From the NCBI GenBank assembly GCA_903813345.2, contig CAIIXF020000012.1, positions 27,790,684 through 27,854,683 of the forward strand: a DNA stretch of 64,000 nt, written 5' to 3'. The position numbers and the translations under genes were made by a program. Positions 46,503 to 58,308 of this stretch are shown here, one piece after another. The first letter of the stretch is position 1. Each line of letters opens with the position of its first letter. Origin of the DNA: Owenia fusiformis (lineage: Eukaryota > Annelida > Polychaeta > Sabellida > Oweniidae). The notes below the pieces were generated by a model. That model was given only the letters and a program-made list of their open reading frames with translations. It did no database searches and was not told the DNA's origin.

Positions 46503-47049
46503 TATATTACTTGATCACTTACCTCTGTACCTGTAGCTAGTTTTGTATAATGTCAAACAGTCTCAAATGACTGTTATTTGCCTTAAGTCATCTTGTTTAC
46601 TTCATCACTCAGGTACTTAGGCATAACCATCCACCAAAGCCAACCTTCTGTGCACCCAAGGCATCTTGGAGACAAAGCCTGTAAAACATAAATGAATATA
46701 CTAGTATGTTGTTAATTTACATAGATACAGGGTGGGCCAATAACAATTGGAACATTTATTCAGTTTTCTTTATTATTGCAGTTCAATTCACAAAAATTCA
46801 GATAATTGAAATGATTAAGTGAAAATGTTGATTATAAAAATGTGTTTGTTTAATTCTTTTTGCTTGTCACTTGATCATGATCTGTATTCTACATGTGTCA
46901 TGACAAATCTCCAAATTTTCTCTGTTTGAGACATCACTGCTGAAATATCTTTTTAACATACAATATGTGCCCTACAAATGGTCTCAACACAATTTCCATC
47001 AATTCAAACATATGTTGTTATCTCTAGAAGTTAGACATATCTCCCTCGG

Positions 47050-47410
47050 TTAAAGGTGGAACAATTAGTGCAGATCATCGACCAGTGTCAAAATATATTT
47101 GAGTTTGGATATTTCATCAAGACTAACATGTTTTATAATCTACAAAGAAACCCCCTGGATGAACATTATTTCAGCTGATATTCCTCTTGAAACGCGGTGA
47201 ATCTTAAAAATTTATAAGTGTGACTCCCTTTATCTGTTTATAGCAGCTTTGAACTGAATTTACACTTCTTGATGCTGGAATTGATAGTTTATCCATACAT
47301 TTTCAGAAAATAGGTATGTCAAAGAAGACGTTAAGCCAAATATTGACCTGATAGCTCAGAAAAATAAAGAATTTTGAAATTTCTCTCTAGAGTCCTTGTT
47401 GCCCCTTTAA
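47050..47410. mobile_element. TTAA-bounded MITE (full copy)
   Basis: TTAAAGGTGGAACAA at the left and TTGTTGCCCCTTTAA at the right are inverted with two mismatches, both ending in TTAA. Same family as 37,261-37,528. Confidence 0.65.
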
Positions 47411-49424
47411 TATAGCTAACTGACATCAGCTTTTTTTCAAAATTTTATAATAGATGTGTAAAATGTCTTCCTTAATTCTAAGTTTAATATAAACCAACCC
47501 TACTTGAAAAAGCACTGCATTTTTTTAATAATACTAATGCCAGTTTCACCACCAGGTGGCTAACTTGGGGTAAATAGCATGCATGGCAGGTATAACAGAA
47601 AGCTCCATTAAACTTGAATGTTCATCAGTTGATCAATTTTCATATTTAACTTCTTGAATTCTGAATATTTAATGATGTAAATCAAGTATTTCTATCTCAT
47701 GTATCTAGACAATTGATCAACATTGAATATATCAAACCAATTGTCTGCATTTTGCTAATATTATGGAAACGATTATATGGTTATAGCTATCATATTGTGA
47801 GAGAAATGGTCTGGCCAGGAATGTCCCTTTAATGAGCCAATATCTCTTAATGGAATGAATATATGTTACACTGAATAATTTACTAGTAAGAGCGCTGGAT
47901 GGGTAACCAATATTTTCCCCTCTAACTAACAAAGGACACCTATAGTATTTGACTTGTCTTTCCTAGAATGAGTTAAAAATACTTAAATGTCTTAGGGTGT
48001 TTCATGACCTACCACAAATTATTTGCATGAGTAAACTGATTGGGATATTCTCTAGAGTTTTTAATTCCCAATCTTTCATACTTTCAGACCTATTAAAATA
48101 ATGAATTTTAATGGTCATTAAGAACCCCTACTAGGCTAAGAGTGTTGCTAGTAAATATATATTACATGAAGTCTAGTTTACAAACCTCTATGAATTTAAT
48201 GGAAGTAGTGTATCCATTGGTGTTGACATTTTTCCACCATCTTCATCATTGGGATTGCATGGACATCAATCGAAAACCTTCTAGTTCAAGTATAGGCCTA
48301 AGTCTCTAATTTCTGTCATGTCTTATTCTTTCATCTGCAAGAATCACATATACATGTATATATATTGATTGCACATTGGATGTGGTGAATATTTTAAAAG
48401 TACTGTACATAAAAAGTGTTTTTAGTTTCAATTTGTAGACCCAAAATTGAGACAAATCAAGTCTTAAATCATGTATTAATTATTTGGGTATTTCTTGGTT
48501 TTATTTACAATAGGCCTATATAATAACACTACATGGCTTAAAGTCTTCAGGAATTTCAGGAAAAATGGACCAAAATCTAACCTCATTGAGTATTTGAGTT
48601 CAATACAAATCTAAATTTATTTTAGGGGGGGGGGGGGGGAGTCAAGCAAGGGTTTCAAAATAAAGGTCATATTTGTAAATATTTTCCTAAGATAACAATT
48701 TTTCCTCCAAATTAGAAAGTAAATATAATGGGTCTACATTACTTTCAAAAGCACTCAATCAGTTTTTCAAAAATTTCTTGGGAGAAGAAAAAATCCTAAA
48801 TAACATAATTAGGCCTACCGCAGATATTATTAAAGATTTGGTTTAGATACGTCAAATTGATTTTGGTATTTATGTTTGTCATTTGAATAGGCCTAATTTA
48901 TTTTTTAAGGAATTTCATCACCTAGTAAAGTACTTCTAACATGTCTAGATCTATGAAGGAAATTGATCTAGAAAAAAGGCCAAGATTCACATTTTTAGCA
49001 TCGTCAAGGATATGACAATTGAATTTGCGAAAGAAATATTGAAAGTTTGACTTCGATATCAAAGGAAAATATTGGTACACATCCTTACTTTTATTTTATC
49101 GACATTTTAGATTCATTCATTACCATATTTGGTATTGAAAGGAGTCAAAGTGGCTCGTGGACCCATATTTGTGATCCTTGGAATAAAATCACCTGGAATG
49201 GAAACTCCATTGTGTATCTATTGCTCCATTGTTCTATGTCTGTCTCCCATTGTTAAAAATAACAAATCCCCGGTTGCTTTGACGAGTTATTACGTCATAT
49301 TTCATGAACACCGACGTCACATTCCGTACATCGTTTCCCTGACGACCGTAAGTTTTATAAACAATGCTGTACTCGTTGACCATGCACGATTTTATTCAGT
49401 GTATCTCACGTCTTCTTCGTTCAC
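47411..49424. other. No gene recognised
   Basis: AT-rich with several TAGGCCTA words and a G-run at 48,626. Near 49,275-49,380 two CRE-like sites (TTACGTCATA, CGACGTCACA) lie close to a donor-like CGTAAGTTT, a weak hint of a promoter. Confidence 0.3.
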
Positions 49425-49652
49425 AGGCCCATAGCCAGGATTTACTTGGGGGTTGGAGAGCGGTTTTACCACGGGCATGGGCTTTCAATTAGAATCTAAT
49501 TGAAAGCCCATGCCAAGGGGGAGCTTTTGCCAAGGGGGGGTGAGCATTTCAGTTTTTGGCAAAAAAACATACGAAAAGTGCTCAAAATGGTCAAAAACTG
49601 CTTGATTTTTAATTTCTGGCCCCCTTCGACCCCCCCCCCCGGCTACGGGCCT
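49425..49652. mobile_element. 228-bp AGGCCCATAGCCAGG MITE
   Basis: AGGCCCATAGCCAGGATTTA at the left, CCGGCTACGGGCCT at the right. An inner palindrome GGGCATGGGCTTTCAATTAG with its complement is at 49,475-49,515. Confidence 0.7.
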
Positions 49653-49792
49653 GGTTTACCGTGATTGTTTTTCAAGGTCACGTCGGAGGATCGGACAAAA
49701 TGAACGAAGAAGTTAGCAGGCGATTTCGGCTAGAAAATGTAACGAATCTGGAAGAATTATTTTTTCTAGAGAAAGATTACTAGTGCATTACT

Positions 49793-51072
49793 CAGTGGCG
49801 TAGGAACAATGTACGCCAAGTGTAGTGTTGAAAAGTGAGAATAAAAAAGACTTAATTTTCCTATGTTCTTTAGTCATATTTTCTCATTGTTTAAAAAATT
49901 GTAAAAGTAATCTTGAGCACACTAGCCTAAAGAAATTTTTTACGGATACCATATTATTATTTGTCTGTCTGGCAAATATCATTGAACAGATTGAATTCCC
50001 TTACCAACATGCTTTATTTCATGAAAAATTTTAAAAGTAAAATACAATTTCGCCAAATATTCGTGAATCGCGTTCTCTTCACGAATTTGAGAGAAAAACT
50101 GTTTTTTTTCAAAAACTACTTGATGAATACCTTTGAATTTTTTTGCATGTTCCGTAATGCTTATGCAAACTATGGTATCATATAATTATAATGATGAACC
50201 TCTTTAAATTTAGATGTATATTTTTTTATTTTCCCCTACCCCAATTTTTCAATTTCACTACATCGATTTAAATATTCCGTTGCTAGGCAAAATCATAGAC
50301 ATAAATTATAGTTAAGTCAACAATTATCTAATTTCTTACTAAATCACTAATTGTTATTGGTAGTACTTCTTGAAATATGAATGTTAATGACAAAAACAAC
50401 TTGAAAATGCTGATTATTCAATTACACGTTCCATTGATTTCAGTTCTAGAAAAGCGATTACCTATTTTTTTTTCATTTGAAAAATAATAGATTCTTGTTT
50501 TATAACATTTTTCGCACCCCCTAAGTCACGTTGACCTCGATTTGACTTTTGTGGTGGGGGTGTTTATTTGTTTAATTGATCAAGAATGCGTTTCTTTATA
50601 TCATGCCAATTGATTAAACTCGTTCCTTTAATCTCTACGTATTGTATTGCACGGTACACGATGGAATCAGACAATACTATATATATCTAAATTCAATTTA
50701 GAAAAAAATTCTCATTGTTATTTGGAAATTGGTCGTCTCAATCCTTCGAGACATTAGCAAAGTGATAATGATTTGTGTCGAGATTTAAAAGAAGCTTTCC
50801 AAGGTGATTTTAAATGATGAAAATCATTCGAACATTTTAAAGCACATTAAAAAGATATCAGGGATTTAAAGCTTGCATATAAAATCGAAACGCCAACCTA
50901 TACGTATGACCAATCGCCCATACAAATGCATCGCTTAAGTATTTCCCCTCACATTTAGGTTGGGAAAAATATTGCAAGCTTAAAATCTCTGTTACCATAA
51001 AATGACGTTTTACGAGCATAAAATAGGCGTTTTGATTTAGAATATTGACACAATTGTTTCATATTTTTGGCG
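49793..51072. repeat. 1.3-kb dispersed element, copy 2
   Basis: Starts CAGTGGCGTAGGAACAATGT and follows copy 1 up to ATTGACACAATTGTTTCAT; the right end differs. It carries a 130-bp insertion at 50,860-50,991. Confidence 0.7.
50860..50991. mobile_element. ~130-bp MITE inserted in copy 2 of the 1.3-kb element
   Basis: AGGGATTTAAAGCTTGCATA and AATATTGCAAGCTTAAAATC form the ends. Copy 1 of the host repeat (near 43,315) has no such insert. The termini match those of the 3,204 and 23,655 repeats. Confidence 0.65.
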
Positions 51073-51143
51073 GGATTTTTGAGAAAGGGTCGATGGCAAA
51101 CACTGACAGGACCCGGGTTTCCAAAACCCGTGCTTATAGTTTT

Positions 51144-51318
51144 CGAAACACGTACTAGAATAGTCTCGCAACCAGTGCTATTTACTGAACGAAACGACAC
51201 GAAAACCCCGGGACAGCGTTCCATCAGAGTATTTATGGATACGAAACACGTACTAAAATAGTCTCGCAACCAGTGCTATTTACTGAACGAAACGACACGA
51301 AAACCCCGGGACAGCGTC
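51144..51318. repeat. 98-bp tandem duplication
   Basis: CGAAACACGTACTA-AATAGTC to CCCCGGGACAGCGT occurs twice, nearly identical. Confidence 0.85.
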
Positions 51319-51381
51319 CTTAGACCCCCGTATGACCATGCTAGCAGTTTGAATCTATCATTAACAAACTTATGTAACAGG

Positions 51382-51530
51382 CCCGTAGCCAGGACCCTCT
51401 AACATTGCAAAAATGCAGTTTTCACCATTCTGAACACTTTTTCAAGTGGTTTTGGTCATTTTTGGGCCATTTCAAAAGTGAATCCCTTGGATTTTTTTAA
51501 AAATGACCCCCCCCCCCGTCAAATCCCGGC
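51382..51530. repeat. Copy of the GCCCGTAGCCAGG repeat
   Basis: GGCCCGTAGCCAGGACCCTC, TGCAGTTTTCACCATTCTGA, TTTTGGTCATTTTTGGGCCA, then a C-run and a degraded right end. Confidence 0.6.
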
Positions 51531-52360
51531 TTCAGTCCAGATTTAAACTTAACAATAAAATGCTGTATAAAACCCAGGGGATATATCATTTATCCTGCAT
51601 ACCTTGACCCGTACTTAAATAGTCTCGAAACCAGTGCTATTTTAACTTTTGCCGGTAGAGCCATAAACTGAACGAAATGCAAAACACTCTAAACCCTGGA
51701 TGTAGCATCCTTTGGTATTCATGAATTGGATTAATTGCCCGACCTTTTACCTTTCTGTCAGTTTGAATTCATGCCGATATAGGCTCTCAAAATGGAATAA
51801 AATTTGTTCTCGAAATTCAAAGATGAATTGGCTATAGTAATTAGGAGTTGGAATCCTTATGTGTTCAAGTTTACGTGTTCAAAGGTATTTGGGATTCATG
51901 TGATTAGATGAGGTTTTAATTAATGTTATAATTTCTGATAATAGCTGGCCTTTAACTACATTGAAGTATTTGGAGTTGATGCTGTATTAAAGTCTGGACC
52001 AAATAAACTAATAAAGAAAGTTTGATGTACGGATTTATTTATTTCTATTGCAAATAACTATTTACACATGCCATTTCAAGGTCAACCCATGTGACTATTC
52101 ATTTTATCAATCAGCGATTTGTAAAGTTTTATAATTATGCATATACCTGTTGACTCGCTTCAATCCTGAACATTAACGTTACTTTTATCTCCATTTTTGG
52201 ATGTGGCTAATTCCTATTGCCCCTACTGTGGACTAGTGACAATATATATTTTGCAAAAGCCAAAAATGTATGCATTCAGTATTGAAACATCAAGTCCATT
52301 GTACATCAATCACAAATAAAGACACAAAACATAGTGTATATTCCAATAAATTCAAATACT
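51531..52360. other. No gene recognised
   Basis: AT-rich, including a partial further copy of the 98-bp unit (ACTTAAATAGTCTCGAAACC near 51,612). Confidence 0.35.
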
Positions 52361-52514
52361 TTAAAACCTGTAAATAGTGAACACCTATTGAGCCACAAAA
52401 AGTGTTCACGATAGGTATTTTCTAACTAGAGGGGATTATATACAAGAGTCAATGTGAAATCTATCTAAAGTGGTGATAACTAGAGAGAGGTGTGCACTAA
52501 AACAGGTTTTACTG
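52361..52514. mobile_element. Short AAAACCTGT-ended MITE
   Basis: TTAAAACCTGTAAATAGTGAACACC at the left and GGTGTGCACTAAAACAGGTTTTACTG at the right; same end family as 46,066-46,502. Confidence 0.5.
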
Positions 52515-53565
52515 TTGTATATAAGATATAAAAAATGTAATACATATACCGGTAATATTATCTCTAATGAGTGCACAATTCCAATGAGTGCAAATGTGAC
52601 TTTTTTATTGAATTTTTTCTCAATATTAACACATTGATTTTGATTAACAGAACTGATTGATATATTATAGTGAGTGATGATTTTCAACATGTTCAATGCA
52701 GATAAAACACACCTAAAAGGATCATCGTCGATATTTTTCTCAATATCATACCCTTGAGTTGGCAATAACACCACAGAAAATGCACCGATTCAAGTATGTC
52801 CACATAAACTAAAATGCCTACATAATGAATACTGCAATTACTGGTTAAATTTGACAAGAAAAAACAATTCCCATAACCTTAGATTAAATGTCAATGGAAG
52901 CCCTCGAAAACTCAAAGATACAATAAACACCAGAACCGCTTAATGGTACTTCAATTTTTGAATTTTTAGAAGGAATCCAATGTTTACCAACAACAGACAC
53001 CTTGTTATTCTCAGAGGCTCACTTTGTAAGAACCATTAATTGAATATCTTAAAAGATCTTCAAAATGTAATGAGCTAACTAATCTCCAATTTTTCTGTAT
53101 GATAAATCCTGTATTGAAATAACAGTATTCATCTTTATTCGCCAAGTAGAAATCTTATACTCTCCACCTTTTTTATTGGGGCACCAAAATTCATTCATTT
53201 AAGATTTCCCTTATTAAATGACTACATAAACCTTACAAAGTTATTGCAAATGAATATCTTTACATAAAGTTAACAAGGCATTTCTACAAAAGATTGTTTG
53301 CACACATTCAGTGTAACCTTGTAACAAACACCGATTTCCATCTAAATAACACTCAGACTATAAAAATGTATTAGCTATCAAGAGTGATATTTTTCACCAA
53401 ATATATGTTTTCGTAGGTACTATAAATTCAAATACTTCTGATCAATTTACTTAATAAATTCTACTAATCACTATTTCATCAACATTTCGATAGCTTGTGT
53501 ACAACCAAAGCAGCAAGACAAAAGTATTTTCCTGTATACTACCAGGCCATTGTCCCAATGAACAT
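52515..53565. other. No gene recognised
   Basis: AT-rich. The 112-residue minus ORF at 52,436-52,774 overlaps the MITE and has no family. Confidence 0.35.
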
Positions 53566-53741
53566 TAAGATGATTTTGAAAAGGTGTACTTTTTGTAACA
53601 CATAGCAAACATGGAGAGAGCTTCTTCATCTGTTAACACAAAGCTTCAAAATCATCCCTGTCATACAGTTTTGTTATTATACTTCCAACATCAAGCGGTA
53701 GTTCTTCTGTTATCATGAACTGACAACCCCTGAGAACCTCT
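53566..53741 (-). pseudogene. CARD-like fragment with one frameshift
   Basis: On the minus strand the stretch next to the minisatellite reads VLRGCQFMITEELPLDVGSI and continues ITKLYDRDDFEAL, then stops. One base out of frame the sequence goes on VLTDEEALSMFAMCYKKY to a second stop at 53,566. Together these resemble the first helices of a CARD (an LR-C...LVEEL opening, then V-LT-EE). The family call is by eye and weak. If right, this is a broken piece of an innate-immunity or apoptosis adaptor gene. Confidence 0.28.
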
Positions 53742-54632
53742 TGCTGATGTTCTGACTCATGTTGTTGTAGAACCTGATGGTGTTCTGACTCCTGTTGTTG
53801 TAGAATCTGGGGATATTCTGACACATGTTGTTGTAGAACCTGGGGATGCATTGCTCTGACTCATGTTGTAGAACCTGATGATGTTCTGACTCCTGTTGTT
53901 GTAGAACCTGATGATGTTTTGACTCCTGTTGTTGTAGAACCTGATGATGTTCTGACTCCTGTTGTTGCAGAATCTGGTGATGAATATTCTGACTCATGTT
54001 GTTGTAGAACCTGATGGTCTTCTGACTCCTGTTGTTGTAGGACCTGGGGATGTTCCGACTCATGTTGTTGTAGAACCTGGTGATGGATATTCTGACTCAT
54101 GTTGTTGTAGAACCTGGGGATGTTCTGACTCATGTTGTAGAACCTGGGGATGTTCTGACTCATGTTGTTGTAGAACCTTGGGATGTTCAGAATCACGTTG
54201 TTGTAGAACCTGGTGATGTTCTGACTCATGTTGTTGTAGAACCTGATGATGTTCTGACTCCTGTTGTTGTAGAACCTGGGGATGTTCTGACTCATGTTGT
54301 TGTAGAACCTGGTGATGTTCTGAATCATGTTGTTGTAGAACCTGGTGATGTTCTGACTCATGTTGTTGTAGAACCTGGTGATGTTCTGACTCATGTTGTT
54401 GTAGAACCTGGTGATGTTCTGAATCATATTGTTGTAGAACCTGGTGATGTTCTGACTCATGTTGTTGTAGAACCTGGTGATGTTCTGAATCATGTTGTTG
54501 TAGAACCTGGTGATGTTCTGACTCATGTTGTAGAACCTGGTGATGGATGTTCTGACTCATGTTGTAGCACCTCGGGATGTTTTGAATCATGTTGTTGTAG
54601 ACCCTGGGGATGTTCTGACTCATGTTGTAGAA
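53742..54632. repeat. 33-bp minisatellite, about 27 copies, open in several frames
   Basis: Unit near GTTCTGACTCATGTTG followed by TTGTAGAACCTGGTGAT. As 33 is a multiple of 3, long ORFs appear by default: HHQVLQQHESE and similar on minus, VLTHVVVEPGD on plus. Some units lack 6 bp (TTGTTG) and a few gain 6, also frame-neutral. The minus frame runs straight into the CARD-like fragment. Confidence 0.9.
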
Positions 54633-54651
54633 CCTACAATTCACAATTTAC

Positions 54652-54917
54652 AACTAGAAATTGGCAACTCCAAGGCGTAGGGAATCCCAACGAACATATA
54701 TAAATCATGAACTGTACAGTCACAATGTAATATTTACCATCGCACTCTTCCCTTCTATAAATAGATCATTGTAGTATCATATCTCTAAGTTATGGCCTAT
54801 TCCAGCCATTTTTGATTTTCCGAGACAAGAATCAGAAAAACAATACCCTAATTGTGATCTACTCTAAATGCCTTCAGTTTTAGTATAATATAGCCATACT
54901 TCTAAGATGAAGAAAAT
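54652..54917. repeat. Dispersed repeat family A, copy 3 (left part only)
   Basis: CTAGAAATTGGCAACTCCAA, AATCCCAACGAACATA, ...GATCTACTCTAAATGCCTTC...AATATAGCCATACTTC, then truncated. It abuts the minisatellite. Confidence 0.7.
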
Positions 54918-56834
54918 TTAATGGTGATAAATATGATCTTAAACAATGCTGAATGACTTAGTTTTTAACATTTGTTTAGATTAACATTTTTGGCTCACCC
55001 TGTGCCTCAATTGTTTCTTATTTCAAGTCATATAAAGAGTTAGTTAGAATATTGCATAAATTGTTGGAGAAAAATCTTCAGTGTTTTTCCTCAAAATCAG
55101 TGTTCAAAAGCTCACTTAATAAGCATCATTTCCCAACTTTTTGGAATAAAGATACTCATTCTCACCTGATCTGTGTGGTCACCATACTGTGACAACTCCA
55201 GGAGACAGCTCTCTAATGTGCCCTTGGTATCTGCGAGTCGTTTTGTCAAAGTTTCATAATCGTAGTGAAGGTTTTGCCGGATGGTGTCTCGACCCAATAC
55301 CAAGAATTTGTCAGAGTTTTCTCTCCCCGTGTCTGCATGGTATGAAGCAGGCTCTGACCATCCTCTATTTGTACAGGAATATCCTTTTTGGAGAAATTAT
55401 ACTTTCATTTACAGACAGTCACTTTGTTTGCTTTTAGTTATAATGCTTTGAGCTTTAATAATCTGAGCAATTACGCCTGATAATTTTAAATGAGTTGCAT
55501 TTTTCATTCTCCGTTGGCATTGAACTTGTAATATTTTGAATGTAAAATATATTAGAGAAATACATTTGCACTGTATTCTAGGAGAGGGTTTTTAATAGTA
55601 AATAGTTAGTAGTTAGTTAGTAGCTAGTTGAGTTTGCATTGTGCTTTCATCTCCTGGAGTATCCATACAAATGAGAGAGAAATGTAACTTTGGATAATCT
55701 CTACAATTTCTTTTGAGACATCTGTTTATAAGGGTTGAGGGTTCAAGTATGTGGGAATACAATTTTTATGGGACACCCTGTGTATAATTTCGGCTTCATT
55801 CCGTAAAATATCCCTAAATTTACCTTGAGTAATTGAGCTTGTGTGGTGTGCCTATCCCCCTCCAGGTTATTCAGTGGTTTCTCCATCTATTCATTCTGTG
55901 ACATGGTCCAGTGCCTCCTGGTATATGTGGTTTGACAATACATTGTCACATTCCCTTAATAAATCCTAAAAGAGAGATTAGATCAAAGAAATGAGATCAA
56001 ATGGATATCCTTTTGCAATAACAAACACCCTGATTTACATATACATTTGTACACGATAGATTGCAGGGTCAATTAGTCCCCATGACAACTGATTTCCAAG
56101 ACAACTGGTTGCCAACTCATCCCAAAGTCAATTGATCCCTAAGACAACTCATCCATCCATCCTCATTAGACAATTGATCCTATAGTCAACTCATCCTCAA
56201 TGTTGGAAGTTTATTTTTGTACCAGTAATATTAAATTTACCCAATGTAACAGTGCATCATATTAAGTATCTCTAGATCATACCTCAACTTTGTTGAGAAG
56301 CATGTGGTATCTCTCAACAACAAGGTTCTTCTCTCAGGTAAAATGAGGGTCACCACTCTGTGTCTGCAACTCTGAGAATTTCTCCCTCCTTCTGTCTACC
56401 GAACTTTTCTCTCTCATTAGTGTCAGCTTCAAAGTCTAAAAATATATGAGAAATTGTAAGTCCTTCGGGGTTCCATTCAAAAAATTACTTGTGTTCTGTG
56501 AAAACATGATGCATAAAATTTTAGATTTGCATATTGATAAAGCTAGAGTAGCTTCCAAAATTCAAATGGTAATATGACTCTAAAATGCTATTCTTAACTG
56601 TCAAATAAGCCCTGCCCCCCCCCCCCCTCTACAGCCAAAATCAAAATAGATGGTATCAAGTTTGATATATCAATGGAAAGATCGACCAAACTTACATAAT
56701 TATCATATATCTGATTCCTATAAATCAATGTCACAAATTGCTACATTGAATCAATTGAAGTGACTATAAAACTAGATACATGGCAATTTGCCATATTTTC
56801 AGGATTTTAATTATCAGGCACCTGATAAGGCATT

Positions 56835-57015
56835 TTTTATCAAGTTGGTGCAAAATTCTCATTTTCACAATTCAGACCAAAACTGGTAAAACTATGCCCA
56901 TTTTTCATTATTTTTCTCATTTTTAAGTGGGTGCAAATGAATTTTAGGAAGATGAAATTAAGCCAGTTTTAAAATTCTCAGGTGGGTGCTGTGCCTTTTT
57001 GCTTTAATGCTGAGC
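56835..57015. repeat. GGTGGGTGCA dispersed repeat, copy 1
   Basis: TTGGTGCAAAATTCTCATTTTCACAA, TTTTTAAGTGGGTGCAAATGA, CTCAGGTGGGTGCTGTGCC, ending GCTGAGCGGATAACTG; compare 59,425-60,140. Confidence 0.55.
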
Positions 57016-57733
57016 GGATAACTGTGTGCATTGCATATGGCAGTGACTTGAACAAATTTGTGGATAATGTCAGTGAGATAATATAGTGTATAAAATAAAG
57101 ATTTAATTGAAAATACCGAGACTTTGTGATTTAATGTAACTTTGGGTGATTCAGCTCTAAGCTTATGATTTTCCTCTTCGGTGTAGGACAGTAAGTTCTG
57201 AAATTAATACATAACAAAATGTTTGGAAATTAAATATTAAAATCATTCATTGAGAAAAAGATTCAGACTTTCATTGAACATACCTGGACATTCTGTAATT
57301 TAGCATGCACAGCTGATCGGTCCCCCTGTGTGAATGTATTGCAACTAAGTTTGGCATCGCGGTCATCTAGGCTCTGTTGCAAAGCCTTGTATAGTCTTCC
57401 ATAGCCCTCATGTTCACTCTACTCACAGCCTTTTCCTGTTTCCTACACTGTTTCTTACAGCTACTAACTAGTGCATGGTACCTACAGATGGGACAATTAA
57501 GTGTTACTCATTGTGTTTGAGGAATGACATGTTTTAATGATGACTTAGACCCAGTTGCATGTAGTTTTGTGAAGGTTTGAAGCTAGTTGTCATTAAATGC
57601 ACTCCATATTCATCAAAAAAGTGAGAAAATAAAACAAGAATAATGTTGGGCCTGCCCATCGGTACACTATTGCAATTTTACACTCTTTATATCCAAAATA
57701 TTACTAATTCACTTTTTTGTCATATGCATAACA

Positions 57734-58173
57734 CACTGGTGATTACGCTCGATTACGCTGGTTACCGAAACAGTTCGTTTGTGTAACAAAATGTTGGAAC
57801 GTCGAAGGTACGATTTTTCTTTTTTCCTTATTTCACGCCTTGTAGGCAGAATCCCCATGACATTTTTTCACACTTCAGTATCACTATCATATGTTTTATA
57901 AAAGGTACATGTTTGCGAAAAAATAGATCAGAAGACAACAGAATTGTCGATTTAATTCCTCACTTAAGTTACAGAAACGATATGGGTTAAAAGTGCAGAT
58001 CTTAAACATTTTCGAAATATTGTTTCTGTAATTTAAGTGAGGAATTCTTCTTTCTTAAACCTATGATTGTGATATACATTGTGATTAAAATGTTGTGGGA
58101 ATTCTGCCTACAACATGTGGAATAAGGAAAAAAGAAAAATTGTACCTTCAACGATCCGAGTGGATCACCAGTG
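57734..58173. mobile_element. 0.44-kb foldback element in a pseudogene intron
   Basis: CACTGGTGAT...CGAAGGTACGATTTTTCTTT pairs with AAAGAAAAATTGTACCTTCA...ATCACCAGTG. Inner pair TCCTCACTTAAGTTACAGAAAC / TTTCTGTAATTTAAGTGAGGA. Confidence 0.75.
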
Positions 58174-58308
58174 ATAACAGATCTTTGTAAAATACCTGGC
58201 AATTATCTTTAAGGCAAGGTTGGCTCCTCTGGTGCTAGATGTGCTTACTGATACGCTCTACCCATTCTCAAGCTCTGATCCATACACTATCATCTCTCTT
58301 GATGCAGT

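Larger units (their letters stand above)
55166..58308 (-). pseudogene. Decayed spectrin-repeat (nesprin/SYNE-like) gene, six exon remnants
   Basis: Exons bounded by good GT-AG sites: 58308-58196, 57481-57284, 57197-57117, 56435-56283, 55965-55824 and 55364-55166. Their translations are coiled spectrin-repeat sequence: SVWIRA*EWVERIS; ARYHALVSSCKKQCRKQ then, one frame over, YKALQQSLDDRDAKL; NLLSYTEEENHKLRAE; TLMREKSSVDRRREKF; LLRECDNVLSNHIYQEALDH then MEKPLNNLEGDRHTTQAQLL; DGQSLLHTMQTRGEKTLTN then GRDTIRQNLHYDYETLTKRL. At least four exons need a frameshift to stay in frame and two carry internal stops (one TGA in 56435-56283). The repeat style fits giant nuclear-envelope nesprins, but other spectrin-family proteins are possible. 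The splice sites survive, so this is a unitary or duplicated pseudogene, not a retrocopy. Confidence 0.7.

Noticed and set aside
46600-46690. Possible minus-strand exon after a TTTTACAG acceptor
   Set aside because: The short open stretch shows no family similarity and no donor or second exon in matching phase.
52436-52774. 112-residue hydrophobic ORF on the minus strand
   Set aside because: Overlaps a MITE end and has no family features; chance in AT-rich DNA is the simplest reading.
54060-54703. Long overlapping ORFs on both strands (194-221 residues)
   Set aside because: They translate a 33-bp tandem repeat; open frames follow from a period divisible by three, not from coding selection.
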